A DNA stretch of 64,000 nucleotides from Neodontobutis hainanensis (Eukaryota; Chordata; Actinopteri; Gobiiformes; Odontobutidae). The stretch lies in contig JALDNG010000079.1 of the NCBI GenBank assembly GCA_024349245.1, forward strand, positions 62,001 to 126,000, given 5' to 3'. Position numbers and translations under genes: made by a program. Of the stretch, positions 1 through 64,000 are shown one piece after another (positions within the stretch are counted from its first letter, which is position 1; each line of letters begins with the position of its first letter). Below the pieces are notes generated by a model. The model was given only the letters and a program-made list of their open reading frames with translations, searched no databases and was not told the DNA's origin.

Positions 1-1122
1 AATCAATCACAGACAGGGCAGAAGGTGAGGACAAGGTGGGTTTTCCACTTTGCTGCCAAGTCTGAGTGAGATGTGAGAGGCAGGCTTTGATTGTCATATG
101 TCAGCACTTCTAACATGGTCTCTGAATGCTTGAAATAAAAACAAAGGCATTAAAGAAGATTTGTCTAAATGCTGGAATAAATAGACCTGGAGGAACAATT
201 TGTCATGGATAAAATGCCTAAAGACTTAAAAAGAAATTAAAATGTAGTTTTATATTTCATCAGAGTGATATAATAAATGTAAGTCGAATGTCAAGGTCTA
301 GTATAATTTACACGTCGCATAAGCTGTTATTGCTGCTGTTAAAAATAACACATTTCATCCACAGCTGCTGTGAACCATTTCAATTGAAGCGGGATTATAT
401 CAATTAGGTTCTTCGTTGCTCAGAGACAGTGGTTTCTTTGGTCGTCACCAGTGACATTAGTGAAGGGCTTCATTTATTGTTCTCTTGAACTGGTAATTAA
501 GAAACAGCTAACATGAGGCACAAAACAAGAATTAACCAACCAGGAAGATTCAAAATCCATAACAACAATAAGCCTCTGCCTTGCAATCAACCGAAATAGT
601 CATAATTTAATAAGTGTAATTTGCAGTCACCCATGTTAATCTTAGACTCCACTGCAGTGAATTCATCTTTGTGTGTTGTATCTGTGTGAGCCTAATAGTT
701 CTCTTAATAACAAGCAACATATCAGTCTAATTTGTGTTTGGGTGTATTGTCCCAGCGCTGACATTACAGCTTAAAAACTGATCATGGTGCAGAGCTTATT
801 ACAATAAAAGAAAACGGTTCAAACCATGCTTCTAGCTCAGTGCTGAATCATCTTCGCTTTATGACCCTCTATACACCAATAATGCATTATCCCAGCTGCC
901 AACCAGGAAGTGAGGGCTGGCTCCAATAAACCTGGTTTCCATTGATTCCCATTCAAAACACCATATTAGATCAGTATTTAAAGAGGTCCGTTATTGATTC
1001 ATTATTCTGAGTCTCAGCTTCAATGGCCAGCTGTGGTTTAAATGAGTTATATTTTAAACTTGATGCAGATAACTATTATTAATATTTCCCAAGGCTATAA
1101 ATTGTATTTAAAAATAGTATAC
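1..1122. other. oxct1 intron 15, 5' part (no feature seen)
   Basis: This is oxct1 intron continuing off the left edge. I looked on the minus strand for the two missing C-terminal exons and did not find them. No repeat or RNA gene is recognised. Confidence 0.7.
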
Positions 1123-34509
<33,387 letters not shown>

Positions 34510-37002
34510 GTTTTGGAGCTACACGCACGGGAAAGACGCCGAGCGGAAATACCGTAAAACCTCCGGCCACAACACTATTAACAGAGAAGATGCAGCCTAG
34601 GCTTCAGTGTCACTGCTAGCGTTAGGTCAAATGGATAAAAGTAAACTCTGCTGACATTGGCCGAGGTCTCAAGGGGTTGGACTTACTTAAAAAAAGAGGC
34701 TCGCCGAGCTCATTTAAATATAACCCTTTCGCCGCTGCACTCGAGCTGTAGGCTACGAGAAAACGATTATTTCCTGTCATTGTTATACAAATTCATAAGT
34801 TTTAGGTCTGTACTAATTAAGAATTTGTAAACCTTAAAAATCCAACTGATAAAACTCGTCTGTTGCATTATTTTATGACCCATGTAGGATATGAACCGTC
34901 CTCAAATGGAAACATGTGTTGCCAGATTAAAGTCTCATTTTCCAGCCCAATTACATGTTACCTTTGAAAGTAAAAGCTAAAAGTAATTAACGCGCAAAGC
35001 TATACATCTGAGTCTCATTACCAAAAACAAAAGTCGACCAGGGTAAAGTTAATAACATAAAACATCAAATAACATAAACCCCAAATTACAATAACATTTT
35101 TATTACAACAAAATTACACTGACAATTAGTAAAAGTAATTAACTAGTGATACACCGTAACACCTAAAACTGAATAATGCAATGTCAAAATTTTATAAACG
35201 TTTAACAAATCAGCACTAACTTAAGTAACTATAACACTTCTGTATCTGAGAAGACTAAATGCTAATTATCCAGATTCACACTGACGCCACGTGGACATTT
35301 AGAGAACTACCCGGTTCTTAACAGGATTTTCATGAAAAATTTAATGAATCCTTGCACAATGGAAATCATTTTTTCATTCTATACCTACGCGGATTTTAAC
35401 GTAACTGTTTTTTTTGCTTTTAGTGTGTATATCTTCCAAAGAATAAGAGCTAAAAGAAAATAGGAAACACTACGTAACAAGCAAAAAGTCACTAACGTTC
35501 ATCCAAAAGCCAGACCGAAACTAATTTTATACATTTATACCAACACAAAAACATTTAACTGAACCATAAAATGTTGCCGTAATCGGCCGTAATCGGCATT
35601 AGCTTGTGCGTTTGTTTCAAAACTACAACTGACTACAAGGACTACAAAGACAATCATGCATTGCCTTAGAAACAGTCATGATCATCATGACACATCTTCA
35701 ATATTTGGTAAAGCTTCCTCTAAGGAGGCGTTTTAGTTGTTAACCTTGAGGAGAGGTTGGCTCCTTCTTCTGGTTAAATATTAAGAAGAATTTATTGGGA
35801 TTAAACAAGTAAAAGTGGTTAAGAACGTCATGTGTCTGATAAGTGTAACATAGCTAGCGCTGACGCTCAGTAGTTTGCTCAACAGCCATTCAAGGCTAGT
35901 GTGCGCTAAGGCTAGCCTGATAAGTGAGAGGCTCGTATCCGTATACATTTAGGTTTCTTGGGTTGCTAATTTTCTCAGAGAGGTCTAGTGAATCGCAGCG
36001 TGTTGACTTTGTATCCAGTGGACATTATTGGAGGAAAGGCAAAGGTAAGAAGGACTATAATTTGCTCTCGCAGTTGGTTGTTGATAATTTATGCTAGCTT
36101 CAAGTTAGCGTTATGGCTTAGAGACTTAGAGAAAACACACAGCCATATCTTATATGTGTTTTCCCAGATTATTGATTAATTTAACCAAAATTTGTGTATA
36201 GCTGGAGCATGTCATTCAGCTTTGTGGTTGTCACTGGTCGTGTTTTCATGTGATGGTGTGTGCAACTTCATCACGTGTTTTTCTGCAACACAGGAAACAC
36301 CAGCCCAATTTCCCCCTGTTATAAAATAGTCTAACGTTAGCTAACTGTTGTACTGTCATGTAGACACGTTGGTAAAGCAGTGTGCAAAAGGTATTGTGCA
36401 GTTACTGTAGCATATGTAAGAAAGTACGAATAAGGACCTGTAAAAGCTTGCAAGACAAACTGACAGCTGTCACACTAGACTTGTGTTATAGCTGGCTTTC
36501 TCAGTGTAACGTTGATTAACTTGGTGACACCTGCTCAATACCCCCTTTTATAATACTCAAAACTAATACCTTGATTATTGTATACTCATATACTCTAAAA
36601 ACAAAGTACATTAACTTATTCTCCATTTGCATTACTAATGTCTGGCTTTACTAAATTGTATTAGTTTTTCAGAACTGAGTACACATTTATTTAAATTTGA
36701 GGAGGATATTTATACTATTTGTAATGTTCCCCACAAGTATAATTATTTCTTAAACTGTACATGTCTTTTTAACATTTAGTAGTTTATTGTCATCATCTTT
36801 TTCCATTCTTTGATTTTCAGAAGTTATTTGCTTCACTTTTTGTTTTTTGTTTCACAGTGTGAGTGTAAAGCTAAATTCCATGACAGTGGAATTACAGATG
36901 AAGATGAACATGATCTTAATAAGGTTTCAGCGGAGAGTCTTCTGGACAGGCTGTTTGTTGTAATAAAAAAAAAACAAAAGAGGGGAGGGCTGCAGACAAG
37001 TC
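34510..37002. promoter_or_regulatory. Head-to-head intergenic region with both gene starts
   Basis: About 2.5 kb separates the oxct1 and dmxl1 initiation codons. The first 250 bp next to oxct1 are richer in GC and CpG than the rest, with no TATA box at a plausible place. The centre (34900-35700) is AT-rich with nothing recognisable. The dmxl1 side has a strong donor-like site (AAAG|GTAAGA at 36044/36045) and an acceptor-like site (TTTCACAG ending at 36857), suggesting a spliced leader. Exact transcription starts are not visible. Confidence 0.5.
36858..37002 (+). other. Probable dmxl1 5' leader with upstream ORF
   Basis: If the acceptor at 36857 is used, this is the 5'UTR part of the first coding exon. 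It contains an upstream ORF at 36880-36963 (27 codons, four in-frame ATGs) in the same frame as the main start. Its TAA at 36961 is followed 39 nt later by the main ATG. This stop also fixes 37003 as the first usable start for the protein. Confidence 0.5.
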
Positions 37003-62868
<25,866 letters not shown>

Positions 62869-64000
62869 GTGAGCTCTACACTTGGAACAGAGACATCATT
62901 TTATCTTATTGAATAGATGAGAAAGGCATGTACAGTTTGAGGAATTACAAATTTTTAATATGAAGTGCCTCTTTTATACAACGTTCTGATGTAACCACAA
63001 CCTATATCTCATATTATAAGAGTACAGTTAAGTATGCCATGGATATTTTGGTGTACTCTTCCCTAGTTTTCTAGAATGAATTGATGTTGTCGCTTCACAT
63101 TTGCCCCGTTTTGTACTTCTAAGCTAAATCCTCAAAGCTGTTGAAATGATGTTAATTAATAATTCATTTTTATCTTAAGGCTTTGTTTGCCAAAAGCATT
63201 AAAGCTGCTAACATTCAGCTCACTCACTCACTTCCCTGGTTTGGGCTCAAATTGAATTTCTCTGCACTTTTTTTCTTTAGTTTCTACAGTATTTTGGACA
63301 GAGAACTAAACGGCAGAGAAATTAATATGGTTCTAGTGGTAGCGGTGCGTTTAAAAGAAGCACTTGAGTCATCTTTGTTGGTAATAAACCAACTCTTTGC
63401 TCTTGATGTGCAGACGACTGTAAGAGCCACTCTGCACTGTAATTATTTTACCAGGCAGCAGTCAGACTGAGTGTTCAAGGTTGAGTGGGATTAGTTTCGA
63501 AGCAATGTTAAATATAATCTTTGCCTCACAAGAGTTTTGTATTGGATATAGTATATACAGTATACAGGACCAAAGGCACTGCATAATGATGGACACACTA
63601 TAATATGAAGTAGTGTTAAAGATTTATTTGTACAGCAGGAAGAAAAAGATCTGTTAATATGACACTAACTTGTGATACTTAAATTTATAGACCTTTTTTT
63701 TAACCAAACATATTATACTTTGTACAATGTAGTGGCCATTCGTCTAACAAAACTCTAAAGACAAAAGAAATAAACTAGTCAGGAACAGGCTTTATAGGTT
63801 TTATGAAGGTTTATTTGTAATTTTTAGACAAGTCACCTGCTCTTAGTGCCTTCAAAATAAAAGCATTATCATATACACTAAATCATAGGTCTAATATAAA
63901 TGATACTATTCAGATGCTTAGCAAAACAAACATATTAAAGCAATTACAACAAAACAAAAATAGCTCCAACATATTATTCTCTAGCCACCGCAGTAAAATC
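62869..64000. other. dmxl1 intron 43, 5' part (runs off the edge)
   Basis: No exon of the C-terminal WD40 region is found here. A 95-codon ORF at 63183 has no family resemblance. Confidence 0.7.

Noticed and set aside
1..1122. Search for the last oxct1 exons
   Set aside because: No minus-strand stretch encodes an AVFDVDKKKG-like or SPKLMPM-like sequence, so the gene is called partial at the edge, not truncated.

Overview
The window looks like nuclear DNA of a teleost fish. It is AT-rich, with long (AT)n, (TAA)n and (GT)n microsatellites, small split exons with GT-AG (and two GC-AG) introns, and relics of repeat families that are abundant in fish genomes: a Tc1/mariner transposase, tRNA-derived SINE pieces, hAT relics and a Penelope-like fragment. 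There is nothing prokaryotic in it. Two protein-coding genes account for every coding exon I can support. They lie head to head, with start codons about 2.5 kb apart.

Left half, minus strand, 34509 down to 1123: oxct1, mitochondrial succinyl-CoA:3-ketoacid CoA-transferase (SCOT), the enzyme that activates acetoacetate for ketone-body oxidation. Fifteen coding exons (482 codons) are present in consistent phase. The last roughly 47 residues (human-like 'AVFDVDKKKG...' end) are not seen and should lie beyond the left edge. Introns are large (up to about 9.7 kb) and hold microsatellites, SINE pieces, a hAT relic, a small inverted-repeat element, a CTCF-like site and a perfect 16-bp hairpin.

Middle, 34510 to 37002: the shared intergenic region. 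On the oxct1 side there is a CpG-containing, TATA-less start region with a YY1-type motif over the initiation codon. On the dmxl1 side there is a probable leader, possibly with a spliced non-coding exon, and a 27-codon upstream ORF in frame with, but stopped before, the main start.

Right half, plus strand, 37003 to 62868: dmxl1, encoding DmX-like 1, a very large WD40-repeat protein of the Rav1/rabconnectin-3 alpha family that regulates V-ATPase assembly. I can place 43 coding exons (8355 nt, 2785 codons), all phase-compatible. The C-terminal roughly 230-260 residues (last WD40 repeats) should lie past the right edge. Two introns (17 and 25) need GC-AG splicing, and one 63-nt in-frame exon looks like a cassette exon. 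Introns hold a Tc1 transposase pseudogene next to a very long AT repeat, a perfect 140-bp tandem duplication, and a Penelope-like relic bounded by 46-bp inverted repeats.

The two genes have no evident shared pathway: one acts in mitochondrial ketone use, the other in endolysosomal and vesicle acidification. Any link would come only from the shared promoter region. I did not find a new biological system. The interesting points are gene-structure details and repeat history. All family assignments rest on reading the translations and on remembered vertebrate orthologues, not on a database search.
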